From Thioalkalivibrio sp. (GTDB taxonomy: Bacteria > Pseudomonadota > Gammaproteobacteria > Ectothiorhodospirales > Ectothiorhodospiraceae), in contig JAABTX010000014.1 of NCBI GenBank assembly GCA_011389655.1, forward strand, positions 1 through 43,656: a DNA stretch of 43,656 bases, written 5' to 3'. The translations under genes were made by a program, and so were the position numbers. The first letter of the stretch is position 1. Every line of letters begins with the position of its first letter. Of the stretch, positions 1 to 9,177 are shown piece after piece. The notes under the pieces were generated by a model. The model saw only the letters and a program-made list of their open reading frames with translations. It did not search any database and was not told the origin of the DNA.

Positions 1-14
1 TGCAAACGGCCCTC

Positions 15-126
15 GTAGGAGCGGCTTCCAGCCGCGATGCAAACGGCCCTGGTAGGAGCGGCTTCCAGCCGCGATGCGGCGTTGCCGTGGGGCCTGGAGC
101 CATCGCGGCTGGAAGCCGCTCCTACA
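15..126. repeat. REP-like palindromic repeat cluster
   Basis: Two direct copies of a unit built on GTAGGAGCGGCTTCCAGCCG begin near 15 and 52, and an inverted copy lies at about 102-126. Each unit can fold on itself (GCGGCTTCCAGCCGC), and the direct and inverted copies can pair with each other. The cluster lies upstream of the hemerythrin gene, so it is intergenic like all the other copies here. Confidence 0.85.
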
Positions 127-276
127 GGGGCCGGGGCTGATGCTGCAGGAGGCCAACCCCCGGGCGACCCTCCCGGCACATCCCGCCCGGATGACGGCGC
201 ATCGCGCTATATTCTAATCTGCGCCTGTAACGAGACCGGCCCCGTCGGTCCGCGCGGTCGCCCGAAGGAGGTGCCT

Positions 277-726
277 ATGCCTTACCTGGCCTGGTCCGAC
301 GATCTGGACACCGGAATCCCGGAACTCGATGCCCAGCACCGGGTGATGCTCGAACATGTAAACCGCCTGCACGAGGCCGCGACAGCGGACGACACCAATG
401 AACTCGTGGCGGCAATGGATGCGCTGATCGCGTGCCTGCGGGATCACTTCGAGTTCGAGGAAAAGGTGCTGGAGATGATCCAGTTCGCGGGGCTCGAGGA
501 CCACAGCGAGACGCACGGCAGCATCCTCGATCGGCTGCGCGATTACCGCACGCGGCTGCAGACCGCCTCTGCCCCGGAGGCCGAGGAGATCGTGGATGCG
601 CTGGGTCCCTGGGTGGTTGACCATATCCGCCACGACGATCTCGACTTCGGCCCGACCGTGCGCGAGTGGCTGCGCGACGCCGCACCGCCCGGGGACCCGT
701 TCCGGGAACTGGTCGGGGACAAGTGA
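277..726 (+). CDS. Bacteriohemerythrin
   Basis: A 149-residue single-domain hemerythrin, an O2-binding non-heme di-iron four-helix bundle that probably acts as a soluble oxygen carrier or sensor. The family's iron ligands are visible: H21 (DAQH), H57 and E61 (HFEFEE), H76 and H80 (HSETH), and H116 with D121 (HIRHDD). The ATG at 277 was chosen over an in-frame upstream ATG at 37 because AAGGAG sits at 265-270 and the upstream stretch is palindromic repeat. An AT-rich TATATTCTAAT at about 208-218 could hold a -10 element. It ends 15 bases from the convergent znuB. Confidence in the family is high; the physiological partner is unknown. Confidence 0.93.
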   Translation: MPYLAWSDDLDTGIPELDAQHRVMLEHVNRLHEAATADDTNELVAAMDALIACLRDHFEFEEKVLEMIQFAGLEDHSETHGSILDRLRDYRTRLQTASAPEAEEIVDALGPWVVDHIRHDDLDFGPTVREWLRDAAPPGDPFRELVGDK

Positions 727-741
727 CGCGCTGGCCCGGGC

Positions 742-1560
742 TCACTCGGGCGGCGGCGCCTGTGGGTGGTGGCTTCGGGAGAACGGCAGGAATTGCAACA
801 CCACGAACACCAGCATCGCGGCCACCACGATGCTGGGTCCGGTCGGCGTGTCGTGACTGAATGACCCCCAGATACCCAGCAGCACGGCCAGCACCCCGAA
901 GCCGGCGGCCAGCAGACCCATCTCCTCGGGCGTACGCGCGAAGCGGCGTGCGGTGGCCGCCGGAATGATCATCAGCGCGGTGATCAGCAGCACGCCCACC
1001 ACCTGCATCGCGCTCGCGATCACCACGGCGATCAGCAGCATCAGCCCGAGCCGCACCGGCAGGACCGGCACGCCCTCCACGCGTGCGATCTCCTCATGCA
1101 CGGTGATGGCCAGCAGCGGGCGCCAGAGGATCGTCAGCAACACCAGCGCGAGCAGCCCGCCGATCGCGATCGCTGCAAGATCGCCGCGGGTCACCGCGAG
1201 AATGTCCCCGAAGAGATAGGCCATCAGGTCGACCCGCAGCCCCTCGACGAAGGCCACCGCTACCATCCCGAGCGACAGCGCGCTGTGCGCGAGGATGCCC
1301 AGCAGCGTGTCGGAGGCCAGTTCCTGGCGGCGCTGCAGGAAGACCAGGAGTACTGCCACCGTCACGCAGACCACGGTAACCAGCAGGTTGAGGTTCAGTC
1401 CGAGCAGGAATCCGAGGGCTACACCGAGCAGGGCCGAGTGCGACACCGTGTCCCCGAAATAGGCCATCCGCCGCCAGACCACAAAGGCCCCCAGCGGCCC
1501 CGCGACCACCGCCACCATCAGGCCGGCGAGGACCGCCCGGATCACGAAATCATCGAGCAT
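742..1560 (-). CDS. znuB: Zinc ABC transporter permease ZnuB
   Basis: A 272-residue integral membrane permease of the ABC-3 (metal ion) family that would move Zn2+ across the inner membrane in a ZnuABC complex. The protein is nearly all hydrophobic segments. It has the family's early WRRMAYFGDTVSHSALLG motif and a late SHDTPTGPSIV segment. Its start overlaps the end of znuC by 11 bases, indicating translational coupling. The tail contains SHH, which is not diagnostic. A manganese or iron substrate is possible for this family, but the His-rich ZnuA partner and the Zur-like site favour zinc. Confidence 0.93.
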   Translation of the reverse strand: MLDDFVIRAVLAGLMVAVVAGPLGAFVVWRRMAYFGDTVSHSALLGVALGFLLGLNLNLLVTVVCVTVAVLLVFLQRRQELASDTLLGILAHSALSLGMVAVAFVEGLRVDLMAYLFGDILAVTRGDLAAIAIGGLLALVLLTILWRPLLAITVHEEIARVEGVPVLPVRLGLMLLIAVVIASAMQVVGVLLITALMIIPAATARRFARTPEEMGLLAAGFGVLAVLLGIWGSFSHDTPTGPSIVVAAMLVFVVLQFLPFSRSHHPQAPPPE

Positions 1561-2365
1561 CGTCGCTGTTCTCCGTGGCCTCTCCGACCGGTTTCACCTC
1601 GCCGGTCAGGTCGTGGACATGGTTGTGGTGATGGGTGTACACGCCGATCCCGTGCAGCCCGGCATCGGGGAACAGCTGCTGGTACTCGGGGTGCCGGCTG
1701 ACCTCCTCCGGCCGGCCCGTACAGCAGACGTGCTGATTGATGCACATCACCACGTCGGCTGCGGCCATCACCAGGTGCAGTTCGTGCGACACCATCAGCA
1801 CACCGCAGCCCGTATCCCTGCGCAACCGGTCGATCAGGTTGAAGACCTCGCCCTGCCCCGCCACGTCGACACCCTGCGCCGGTTCGTCCAGCACCAGCAG
1901 GTCCGGTTCGCCTAGCAGTGCGCGGGCGAGCAGCACCCGCTGCATCTCCCCCCCGGAAAGGGTCTGGATCGGTGCGTCCAGCAGATGCGGCACCCCCACC
2001 TGCCGCAGGCCTTCGCGCAGGCGCGGCAGCGGGGCGCGATGCCGCAGGGTGAGGAAACGCCGCACCGACAGCGGCAGGATCGGGTCCACCTGGATCCGCT
2101 GCGGCATGTACCCGACCCGCAGACGCCGCCCCCGGTAAAGCTGCCCACTGGAAGGCTCCCAGAGACCGAGCAGCACGCGCAGCAGGCTGGTCTTGCCGGC
2201 TCCGTTGGGCCCGATGACCACCACGACCTGACCGCGGCGAATCGACAGGGACACGCCGTCAAGGATCGTGCGGCCATTGCGCACAAGTCCCAGATCGCTG
2301 GCCTCGATCAGGACCGGATCGGCCGTCCGGCCCCTGGCGCGTCTTTCACGGTTGGCTTCGGTCAT
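1550..2365 (-). CDS. znuC: Zinc ABC transporter ATPase ZnuC
   Basis: A 271-residue ABC ATPase that would energise ZnuB. Walker A is GPNGAGKT (about residues 52-59), the signature is LSGGEMQRVLLARAL, Walker B is LLVLDEP, and the H-loop is MVSHELH. The tail is His-rich (THHHNHVHD), as in many ZnuC proteins and perhaps metal-sensing. The ATG at 2365 was chosen over an in-frame ATG at 2425 because the longer version would run through the Zur-like palindrome. There is no Shine-Dalgarno sequence in front of 2365: the palindrome and a -10-like TATACT lie directly upstream, so the mRNA may be leaderless. It is the first gene of the znuCB unit. Confidence 0.93.
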   Translation of the reverse strand: MTEANRERRARGRTADPVLIEASDLGLVRNGRTILDGVSLSIRRGQVVVVIGPNGAGKTSLLRVLLGLWEPSSGQLYRGRRLRVGYMPQRIQVDPILPLSVRRFLTLRHRAPLPRLREGLRQVGVPHLLDAPIQTLSGGEMQRVLLARALLGEPDLLVLDEPAQGVDVAGQGEVFNLIDRLRRDTGCGVLMVSHELHLVMAAADVVMCINQHVCCTGRPEEVSRHPEYQQLFPDAGLHGIGVYTHHHNHVHDLTGEVKPVGEATENSDDAR

Positions 2366-2368
2366 TTC

Positions 2369-2381
2369 GATATAGTATAAC
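2369..2381. promoter_or_regulatory. Zur-like operator in the znuC/znuA divergent promoter
   Basis: The imperfect palindrome GATATAGTATAAC (one mismatched pair, centred on 2375) resembles the core of gammaproteobacterial Zur boxes (GTTATAnTATAAC). It sits four bases before the znuC start. It also contains -10-like hexamers on both strands: TATACT towards znuC and TATAGT towards znuA. Binding of Zn-Zur here could repress both transcription units. The palindrome is seen directly; Zur binding is inferred from sequence and gene context. Confidence 0.7.
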
Positions 2382-2450
2382 GTCCCTGCTGCAATCGTCG
2401 CACCCAAGGCTCCGGCCGTCCCCATCCCCGTTCAAGGAGACCCGACGCTC

Positions 2451-3512
2451 ATGCGGAACATCAAGTTCTTCGCCACTTCGCTCCTGCTCGGTGCCGCGCT
2501 GGTGGCTACACCGACGCAGGCTGAACCCCGTTCGGTGGTAGCGACCATTCTACCGGTCCACAGCCTCGTGGCGGGCCTCGTCGAGGGCATCCACGAGACC
2601 GAGCTCCTGCTGCCGACCACGGCCTCCCCCCACGGCTACGCAATGCGTCCGTCCGAGGCGCGCCTGCTGCAGGACGCGGATCTGGTGATCTGGGTCGGCC
2701 CCGAACTCGAGACCTTCCTGCGCCGTACCCTGGCGGAGCCACGAGAGGGCCGCCAGGTGATCAGCCTGCTGGAGGACCTGCACCTGCAAGAACTCCCGGG
2801 GCGGGAGGGAGGCGTCTGGGAAACGCATGGCCACGGGCACGACCACGGCCATGACGACGGCCATGAACCCCATCACGGCCACGATCACGCCCACGGGAAC
2901 GGGCCCGACGACGGTCACGATCACGGACATGACGACAGCCACGGACACGAGCATGGAAACGGGCATGACCACGGGAACGGGCACAGCGAGCCGGATACGC
3001 ATGTCTGGCTGTCCCCCGAGAACGCCCGCCGCATTGCCTCCGGCCTGACCGAAGAGCTCGCGCAGTGGGACCCGGAGCACGCCGAGGCCTATGCGCGCAA
3101 TCGGGACGCCCTGCTCGAGCGCATCGACGCGCTGGACGAGGAACTCGCCCGCCAACTGGAGCCGGTCCAGGATCGCCCGTTCCTCGTGTTCCATGACGCC
3201 TACCAGCACTTCGAACAGGCCTACGACCTGCATGCCGCCGGTTCCATTACCATCGATCCCGCGGTGCAACCGGGTGCCGGACGCATCGTGGAACTCCGTA
3301 ACCGGATGAGCGCCGACGACGTCGTCTGCCTCTTTACCGAGCCCCAGTTCCGACCGGCACTCGCACAGATGCTGGTCGAGGGTCACGCGACCCGTCTGGG
3401 CGAGCTGGATCCACTCGGGACCGACCTGGAGCCGGGTCCGGATGCCTGGTTCGACCTGATGCGCGGGCTCGCCGATGAGCTCGTCGCCTGTCTCGCGCCA
3501 CGGGAGGGCTGA
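2451..3512 (+). CDS. znuA: Zinc-binding periplasmic protein ZnuA
   Basis: A 353-residue cluster A-I solute-binding protein that captures Zn2+ in the periplasm for ZnuBC. The signal peptide covers about residues 1-24 (ending PTQA). Likely zinc ligands are H61 (SPHGYAM), H184 (DTHVWLSP) and H248 (FHDAYQHF). Between them, residues 125-178 form a very long His/Asp/Gly loop with more than 20 histidines, the charged loop typical of ZnuA and absent from Mn-specific homologues. AAGGAGA at 2434-2440 supports the ATG at 2451. It is divergent from znuCB across the Zur-like site. Only the length of the His loop is unusual. Confidence 0.96.
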   Translation: MRNIKFFATSLLLGAALVATPTQAEPRSVVATILPVHSLVAGLVEGIHETELLLPTTASPHGYAMRPSEARLLQDADLVIWVGPELETFLRRTLAEPREGRQVISLLEDLHLQELPGREGGVWETHGHGHDHGHDDGHEPHHGHDHAHGNGPDDGHDHGHDDSHGHEHGNGHDHGNGHSEPDTHVWLSPENARRIASGLTEELAQWDPEHAEAYARNRDALLERIDALDEELARQLEPVQDRPFLVFHDAYQHFEQAYDLHAAGSITIDPAVQPGAGRIVELRNRMSADDVVCLFTEPQFRPALAQMLVEGHATRLGELDPLGTDLEPGPDAWFDLMRGLADELVACLAPREG

Positions 3513-3568
3513 ACACAGGCGCGCCGGCGCCGGGGAAGGGCGGTCTCCTGCAGCGTCAGCCCCGGCCC

Positions 3569-3728
3569 TTGTAGGAGCGGCCTCCGGCCGCGATCAGGTA
3601 GCGTCAGGCTGGCCGATCGCGGCTGGAAGCCGCTCCCACGACCACTCGCCGGATCGCGGCTGGAAGCCGCTCCCACGGCGGCTGGAAGCCGCTCCCACGA
3701 CCACCCCGGGCGGCCTCCGGCCGCGATC
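3569..3728. repeat. REP-like palindromic repeat cluster
   Basis: At least five units of the GGAGCGGCTTCCAGCCGC family lie in both orientations between the convergent ends of znuA and gcvPB. The first is a variant with GGCCTCCGGCC in the core, followed by units in the form GCGGCTGGAAGCCGCTCCCACG. The last unit reaches the gcvPB stop codon. The cluster could act as a transcript 3' end or mRNA stabiliser, but that is inference. Confidence 0.85.
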
Positions 3729-5205
3729 AGAACGCGGTCTCCGGCCGGTAGATCACATCCAGGCGTTTCGCGGCAGTGACCTCGTCGAAGCGACGGTTTG
3801 GCAGCCGGTGCGGGGCGCTCTTCACGGTGTCGATGTCCCGCTGCGACTCCTCGAGTATCGAGGCCATCGCCGCCACGAAGCCGTCCAGTGTCTCCTTCGA
3901 CTCGGTCTCGGTCGGCTCGATCAGCAGGCACTCGGGGACCAGCAGCGGGAAATAGGTGGTCGGGGCATGGTAGCCATGATCGAGCAGACGCTTCGCGATG
4001 TCCATTGCGGTCAGCCCGGTCTCCTTCGCCTGCCGCTTCAGCGTCACGATGAACTCGTGGGTGGCCCGGCGTTCGGGGAAGGCCAGATCAAAGCCCGCGT
4101 GCCGCAGCTCGGCCTGCAGGTAGTTCGCGTTGAGGGTCGAGAACTCGGCGACACGGGTCATGCCCTCGCGCCCGAGCATGCGCATGTAGACGTAGGCACG
4201 CAGCAGCACCCCGGCGTTGCCCGCGAAGGCGGACAGGCGGCCGATCGTCTGGGGCAGGTCGCTCTCCGCGGCGTGCCGATACACTCCCGAGTCCTCCCTG
4301 ACCACCACCGGCACCGGCAGGAACGGCAGCAGGCGCCTGCTCACGCCGACCGCTCCCGCACCCGGTCCACCTCCGCCGTGCGGGGTCGAGAAGGTCTTGT
4401 GCAGGTTCATGTGGATTACGTCGAAGCCCATGTCGCCCGGGCGCACCTTGCCCAGGATCGCGTTCAGGTTGGCTCCGTCGTAGTAGAGCAACCCGCCGGC
4501 CTCGTGCACGATCGCCGCGATCTCGCCAATGTGCCGCTCGAACACGCCGACCGTGGAGGGGTTGGTCAGCATGATGCCAGCCGTCTGCGGTCCCACGGCC
4601 GCCCTCAGGGCCTCGAGGTCCACGTCGCCACTGGCATCCGTCGGGATCTCCCGCACCTGGTAGCCGCACATGATCGCGGTCGCCGGATTGGTGCCGTGGG
4701 CCGCATCGGGCACGATGATCTCCCGGCGTTCGTCGTCGCCACGCGCCCGGTGGTAGGCACGGATCATTGCCACCCCGGCGAATTCCCCCTGCGCCCCGGC
4801 CATCGGCGTCAGCGACACGCCGCTCATGCCCGTGACCTCGCGCAGCATCTCCTGCAGCTCGAACATGGTCTCCAGATAACCCTGGCTGTGCTCGGCCGGG
4901 GCCAGCGGATGCCGGTTCAGAAAACCGGGCAGCATCGCCAGGGTGTTACAGGCCCGGGGGTTGTACTTCATCGTGCAGGAACCCAGCGGGTAGAACTGCG
5001 TGTCGATGGAGAAGTTCTTCTGCGACAGCCGGGTGTAGTGGCGCACCACGTCGAGTTCCGATGCCGCCGGCAGTTCCGGGTCGGCACGACGCCTAAGAGA
5101 ATCCGGGATGCCGGCCGCATCGTGGGCCGGGCCGGGCGCCTGCGCGGTCGCGGACCGTCCCGGGCGTGAACGATCGAAGATCAGGCTGTGTTCATCTCGG
5201 GTCAT
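3727..5205 (-). CDS. gcvPB: Glycine dehydrogenase (decarboxylating) subunit 2 (GcvPB)
   Basis: A 492-residue C-terminal half of the P-protein. With GcvPA it decarboxylates glycine and passes the aminomethyl group to lipoyl-GcvH. The PLP lysine is K270 in [14 protein letters not shown], and other family blocks are [13 protein letters not shown] and AAHGTNPA. The length matches stand-alone subunit 2 proteins, so this is a natural split rather than a broken fused gcvP. It is the last gene of the riboswitch-led operon, separated from gcvPA by tpx. The first 30 residues are poorly conserved, so the exact start is slightly uncertain. Confidence 0.95.
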   Translation of the reverse strand: MTRDEHSLIFDRSRPGRSATAQAPGPAHDAAGIPDSLRRRADPELPAASELDVVRHYTRLSQKNFSIDTQFYPLGSCTMKYNPRACNTLAMLPGFLNRHPLAPAEHSQGYLETMFELQEMLREVTGMSGVSLTPMAGAQGEFAGVAMIRAYHRARGDDERREIIVPDAAHGTNPATAIMCGYQVREIPTDASGDVDLEALRAAVGPQTAGIMLTNPSTVGVFERHIGEIAAIVHEAGGLLYYDGANLNAILGKVRPGDMGFDVIHMNLHKTFSTPHGGGGPGAGAVGVSRRLLPFLPVPVVVREDSGVYRHAAESDLPQTIGRLSAFAGNAGVLLRAYVYMRMLGREGMTRVAEFSTLNANYLQAELRHAGFDLAFPERRATHEFIVTLKRQAKETGLTAMDIAKRLLDHGYHAPTTYFPLLVPECLLIEPTETESKETLDGFVAAMASILEESQRDIDTVKSAPHRLPNRRFDEVTAAKRLDVIYRPETAF

Positions 5206-5264
5206 TTCGTGCTCCCCTGTTGAAGCCTCCGGACGTCACCGGCGGCTGCCGGTGCAGAACGGAT

Positions 5265-5765
5265 TCAGTCGAGTGCGGCAAAGGCCGCGTCGTAGTCGGG
5301 TTCCTGGCCGATCTCCGGAACCAGCTCCGTGTAAAGGACCTTGTTGCCGGCATCCAGCACCACGACAGCGCGGGCGGTGACTCCGGCCAGCGGGCCATCC
5401 TGCACCAGCACGCCGTAGTCCTTTGCGAAGTCCCTCGAGCGCATCAGTGACAGGGTGTGGACCCGGTCGACGCCCTCGGCGCCGCAGAAGCGGGCCTGGG
5501 CGAAGGGCAGGTCCGCGGAGACCACCAGCACGACGACGTCGTCGTGCCGGGCGACGAGTTCGTTGAACTTCTTCGTCGATTGCGCGCAGACGCCGGTATC
5601 GAGGCTGGGAACGATGGAGATGATCTTGCGCTTGCCCGCGAAGTCCTCGAGTCCGACGTCGTTCAGGTCGTTGTTCGTGAGCCTGAGGTCCGGAGCGGTC
5701 GAGCCCACCGCCGGGAGGTCACCGTTGGTGTGGATGGGATTGCCCTGCAGGGTGATTTCGGCCAT
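5265..5765 (-). CDS. tpx: Thiol peroxidase Tpx
   Basis: A 166-residue atypical 2-Cys peroxiredoxin that reduces H2O2 and lipid hydroperoxides using thioredoxin. The peroxidatic cysteine is C60 in PSLDTGVC and the resolving cysteine is C94 in ARFCGAEG, matching the spacing in E. coli Tpx. AAGGAG precedes the start. It sits between gcvPA and gcvPB, 53 bases after gcvPA and 59 before gcvPB, on the same strand. Co-transcription with glycine cleavage genes under riboswitch control is likely but inferred. This placement is unusual. Confidence 0.95.
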   Translation of the reverse strand: MAEITLQGNPIHTNGDLPAVGSTAPDLRLTNNDLNDVGLEDFAGKRKIISIVPSLDTGVCAQSTKKFNELVARHDDVVVLVVSADLPFAQARFCGAEGVDRVHTLSLMRSRDFAKDYGVLVQDGPLAGVTARAVVVLDAGNKVLYTELVPEIGQEPDYDAAFAALD

Positions 5766-5818
5766 CGCGATTCTCCTTTTGGGTGAAATGGGACAGAAAT
5801 GGAAGACCGGGCGCGGCC

Positions 5819-7162
5819 TCAGGCCAGCGCCTTGACATAGCGGTCCAGGTCGCCTGCGGTCTTGGTCTCGGTCGCACAGGCCAGCACGCAGTTCGCCAGG
5901 TCCGGATACTCGGCCGCCAGCGGGTGGCCTGCGAGCACACCCGCGCGCGACATCCGTGCCAGGCGGGCCTGCGCATCCGGCCCGAAATCGAAGGCCATCT
6001 CGTGGAAGTGATCCCCCGCGAAGCGCGGCTGGATGCCTGCCCTCGACAGCCGCGCCGCGAGCTGGTGCGTGTTGTGCCAGCAGGCCTCCGCGACCCGCTT
6101 CAGCCCGGCATCCCCAAGCAGCGCCATGTGGATGGTGGCGGCGGTCACCACTAGCCCCTGGTTGGTGCAGATGTTGGAGGTCGCCTTGGAACGCCGGATG
6201 TGCTGCTCACGTGCCTGGAGGGTCAGCACAAAGCCTGGTCGCCCGTCAGCGTCCTCGGCCCGCCCGACGATACGACCGGGCATCTGGCGAATGTGCTCGC
6301 GGCGCGTGGTCATGAATCCGAAATACGGCCCACCGCCGGAGAGCGGGGCGCCCAGGGGCTGCCCCTCGCCGACCGCGATGTCGGCGCCACGGTCCCCCCA
6401 TTCGCTGGGTGGCTTCAGCAGCGCGAGTGACACCGGGTTCACCACCGCGATCACCGGCACGCCGCGCGCCTCAGCCCAGCGCGTCAGCGCATCCACGTCC
6501 TCGAGCACCCCGAAAAAGTTCGGCTGCGCGACGACCAGCGCGGTGATGTCGTGCTCATCGTAGGCCTCCAGGCCGTTCGCATCGATGGATCCCAGGCGCT
6601 CGTCCCAGGGGAGCTCGACCAGCTCGATGTCCTGATTGCTGACGATGCTGCGGACCGTTGCGCGATAGGCGGGGTGCAGGGCCCCGGGCACCAGGATGCG
6701 GTTGCTCTTCGACCGGCGGTTGATGCGTACCGCCATCAGCACCGCCTCCGCCAGCGCGGAGGCGCCGTCGTACAGGGACGCGTTGGAGACCTCCATACCG
6801 GTCAGGCGCGTGATCATGGTCTGGTATTCGTAGATGAGCTGCAGCGTCCCCTGCGAGGCCTCGGCCTGGTAGGGGGTATAGGCGCTGTAGAACTCCCCGC
6901 GCGTGGCGATCTGCCACACCGCTGCCGGGATGTGGTGCTCGTAGGCGCCTGCACCGATGAAGTTCAGGGGCGCACCGTCACGCGCCGCGCGTTCCTGCAT
7001 CAGCCGCGTCACCTCCATCTCGGGCAGGCCTTCCGGGATGCCCGATAGCGGCGGCGCCCGCAGATCCGCCGGGATCTCCTCGAACAGGTCCTCGATGGAT
7101 CCCGCGCCGATCTGCTGCAGCATGTCGCGGATGTCGTCTTCGGTGTGCGGAATGAAGGGCAT
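5819..7162 (-). CDS. gcvPA: Glycine dehydrogenase (decarboxylating) subunit 1 (GcvPA)
   Basis: A 447-residue N-terminal half of the P-protein, lacking the PLP lysine, which lies in GcvPB. Family features include the opening [41 protein letters not shown] and [14 protein letters not shown]. The ATG at 7162 was chosen over one ten codons upstream because GAGAGG lies just ahead of it and the family begins at MPFIPHT. It forms a heterotetramer with GcvPB in the cytoplasm. In the operon it follows gcvH and precedes tpx. Confidence 0.95.
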   Translation of the reverse strand: MPFIPHTEDDIRDMLQQIGAGSIEDLFEEIPADLRAPPLSGIPEGLPEMEVTRLMQERAARDGAPLNFIGAGAYEHHIPAAVWQIATRGEFYSAYTPYQAEASQGTLQLIYEYQTMITRLTGMEVSNASLYDGASALAEAVLMAVRINRRSKSNRILVPGALHPAYRATVRSIVSNQDIELVELPWDERLGSIDANGLEAYDEHDITALVVAQPNFFGVLEDVDALTRWAEARGVPVIAVVNPVSLALLKPPSEWGDRGADIAVGEGQPLGAPLSGGGPYFGFMTTRREHIRQMPGRIVGRAEDADGRPGFVLTLQAREQHIRRSKATSNICTNQGLVVTAATIHMALLGDAGLKRVAEACWHNTHQLAARLSRAGIQPRFAGDHFHEMAFDFGPDAQARLARMSRAGVLAGHPLAAEYPDLANCVLACATETKTAGDLDRYVKALA

Positions 7163-7301
7163 CGCTTGCCTCTCAGGACTTGGTGTCAACATTCAACTTC
7201 GCGCAGTCAGCCCCCGCGCCCGCTTGCGGGCACGGGCATGCGATGGACGCCTGGTGCGCGCGGCGATTCCGCCCCGCGCCACGGCAGCCCCCGGTGCGGG
7301 C

Positions 7302-7694
7302 TCAGGATTCGCTGGCCACCTTCGCGGAATACGCGTCGGCGTCCATCAGCGCGTCGAGTTGCGTGGTGTCGGACGGCTGGATGCGGAACAGCCAGCCATC
7401 GCCATAGGGCGACTCGTTCACGAGTTCCGGGGCGTCGGCCAGACCCTCGTTCACGGCGACGACCTCCCCGGACACCGGCGCATACACGTCCGAGGCCGCC
7501 TTCACCGATTCGACGGTGGCACAGGCCTCGCCGGCGCTGGCCGCGCTCCCCGGCTCCGGTGTCTCCACGAAGACCAGATCACCCAGCAGCTCCTGGGCAT
7601 GGCCGGTAATCCCCACGGTGACCGAACCGTCGGATTCCTCCCGCACCCACTCGTGGCTCTCGCTGTACCTCAGATCCTGCGGTGTTTCGCTCAT
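7302..7694 (-). CDS. gcvH: Glycine cleavage system H protein
   Basis: A 130-residue lipoyl carrier protein that shuttles the aminomethyl group between the P, T and L proteins. The lipoylated residue is K65 in [11 protein letters not shown]. The fold is marked by HEWVREE near the N terminus and [19 protein letters not shown] after the lipoyl hairpin. The length matches the family. It lies between gcvT and gcvPA in the operon. No lpd-type L protein is present in the window. Confidence 0.97.
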   Translation of the reverse strand: MSETPQDLRYSESHEWVREESDGSVTVGITGHAQELLGDLVFVETPEPGSAASAGEACATVESVKAASDVYAPVSGEVVAVNEGLADAPELVNESPYGDGWLFRIQPSDTTQLDALMDADAYSAKVASES

Positions 7695-7777
7695 GTGCTG
7701 TTTCCTCTAACGCAGCTCGTTGTCAAAGTCGGTGTTCACGCTCGGCCAGGGTCGCCTGCGGTACTGCAGGTCCGGGC

Positions 7778-8866
7778 TCAGTCCAGCAGCGATTTCCCGT
7801 GGCGCACGAATGGCGGCTTCACGCGGCGCACGGGCATCGTTCGCCCGCGCAGGTGCGCGGTCAACTCGGGCGCTTCCGAGGCCGCCGGGATGCGGGCCAG
7901 CGCGATGGAGACGCCGAGGGTGGGCGCGAAGCTGCCCGAGGTCACGGTGCCGTCGCCGGCGGGTGTCTCGATCCGGGTACCGCCGCGCAGCACGCCGCGG
8001 CCCCCGAGCACCAGCCCGACCAGCTGCGCGGGCACACCCTCGGCGCGCTGCCGCTCCAGCGCGGCGCGCCCGATGAAGTCGCGCTCTGGCGGCTCCCAGG
8101 CCACGGTCCAGCCCAGATTCGACACCAGCGGCGTGGTCGATTCGTCCATGTCGGTGCCGTAGAGGTTCATGCCCGCTTCCAGCCGGAGCGTGTCGCGCGC
8201 ACCGAGACCGATCGGTCGCGTCCCGGATCGGAGCAATGCGTCCCAGAAGCCCTCCGCCCGCTCGGCGGGCAGCATGATCTCGAAACCGTCCTCGCCGGTG
8301 TAACCGGTCCGGGCCGCCATCCACTCCTCACCCCAGACCGCGTGAAAGGGTCGCAATTCGCCCGCCGTGCGCAGCCGGCCCGGGAGCAACGGGGCGACCT
8401 TGGCCACCGCCTCGGGCCCCTGTACCGCGAGCAGGGCCAGTTCCGGCCGGGGCGCCACGGAGGCATCCAGTCCCCTGGCAACTGCGCGCATGTGGGCGAT
8501 GTCGCTCTCCGCGGTGGCCGCGTTCACCACCATCCGGTACCCCTCGTCACCCCTGAAGTAGACGATCAGGTCATCCACCACCCCGCCGTCCGCATTCAGC
8601 ATGCAGCTGTACAGCGCGCCTCCCGGCGTACGCAGCTTCGCGACATCATTCGCCAGCAGCCGGCGCAGCAGGGCCTGGGCCTGCCCGCCGCAAACATCCA
8701 CCACCTGCATGTGCGAGACGTCGAAGACGCCGGCGCCGATGCGGACCGCGTGGTGTTCATCGATCTGGGATCCGTAGTGCAGGGGCATCTCCCAGCCGGC
8801 GAAGTCGACCAGGCGCGCATCGGCCCTCTGGTGCGCGGCATGAAGGGGCGTGGTCTTCAGCGTCAT
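7778..8866 (-). CDS. gcvT: Aminomethyltransferase (T protein)
   Basis: A 362-residue folate-dependent T protein that releases ammonia from the H-protein intermediate and forms 5,10-methylene-THF. Recognisable blocks are TPLHAAHQRADARLVDFAGW at the start, GVFDVSHM, the GYTGEDGFE folate region and GLGARDTLRLEAGMNLYG. GGGAGGTT precedes the start. It is the first gene of the operon, 64 bases after the end of the riboswitch aptamers, with a terminator hairpin in between. Confidence 0.97.
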   Translation of the reverse strand: MTLKTTPLHAAHQRADARLVDFAGWEMPLHYGSQIDEHHAVRIGAGVFDVSHMQVVDVCGGQAQALLRRLLANDVAKLRTPGGALYSCMLNADGGVVDDLIVYFRGDEGYRMVVNAATAESDIAHMRAVARGLDASVAPRPELALLAVQGPEAVAKVAPLLPGRLRTAGELRPFHAVWGEEWMAARTGYTGEDGFEIMLPAERAEGFWDALLRSGTRPIGLGARDTLRLEAGMNLYGTDMDESTTPLVSNLGWTVAWEPPERDFIGRAALERQRAEGVPAQLVGLVLGGRGVLRGGTRIETPAGDGTVTSGSFAPTLGVSIALARIPAASEAPELTAHLRGRTMPVRRVKPPFVRHGKSLLD

Positions 8867-8893
8867 CCGGAACCTCCCTGGCAGAGCTCAACG

Positions 8894-8929
8894 AAAAGGG
8901 CGGCCAGCGCGCAGTTGCACCGGCCGCCC
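8894..8929 (-). terminator. Riboswitch-controlled intrinsic terminator
   Basis: On the minus strand GGGCGGCC pairs with GGCCGCCC (arms 8922-8929 and 8898-8905), with further wobble pairs inside, followed by TTTTCGTT. It lies between the second glycine aptamer and the gcvT Shine-Dalgarno, where the expression platform is expected. Glycine binding would favour an alternative fold and read-through, the usual ON behaviour of gcv switches (established for the family, inferred here). Confidence 0.8.
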
Positions 8930-8930
8930 C

Positions 8931-9107
8931 TCTGTCCTGAAACCTGAGAGTTTGCGTTGCGATCAACGCCCCCTTCGGTGGGCCGTACACGGCCGCTCTC
9001 CAGAGTCTGCCTTGATCACCGTCCCGGTCCGGGTGGCCTGAGCGATTCCGGGCGGACGTTGCGCCTTCGGCGGCCGCCCACGTCCGTGAGCGGCACTCTT
9101 CCAGGTC
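8931..9107 (-). promoter_or_regulatory. Tandem glycine riboswitch (gcvT element)
   Basis: Reading leftwards, two glycine aptamers are visible. The first has GGAAGAGTGCCGCTC, CGCCGAAGGCGCAAC and CGCTCAGGCCACC. The second has CTGGAGAGCGGCCG, CCACCGAAGGGGGC, GCAAACTCTCAGGTTTCAGG and a closing GACAGAGG. Conserved hallmarks are the GGAGAG starts, the CCGAAGG bulges and the CTCAGG(T/C) segments. The short linker between aptamers is typical of cooperative tandem switches. It controls gcvT-gcvH-gcvPA-tpx-gcvPB. Confidence 0.95.
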
Positions 9108-9148
9108 GGTGTGGTGACAGACCGCGGTCCACCACCGGCAGGATGCCA

Positions 9149-9177
9149 AGTCTAGCCCAAGCCGTATGCGACGTAAA
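9149..9177 (-). promoter_or_regulatory. Likely sigma-70 promoter of the gcv operon
   Basis: On the minus strand, TTTACG (9177-9172) and TAGACT (9154-9149) are separated by 17 bases. Transcription would start near 9142, about 35 bases before the first aptamer. The spacing is ideal and the -35 box is moderate. Start site not shown experimentally. Confidence 0.65.

Noticed and set aside
3475-5169. Long plus-strand open frame (564 codons) opposite gcvPB
   Set aside because: It is antisense to a clearly recognisable gcvPB, has low-complexity composition and matches no family; GC-rich codon bias produces such shadows.
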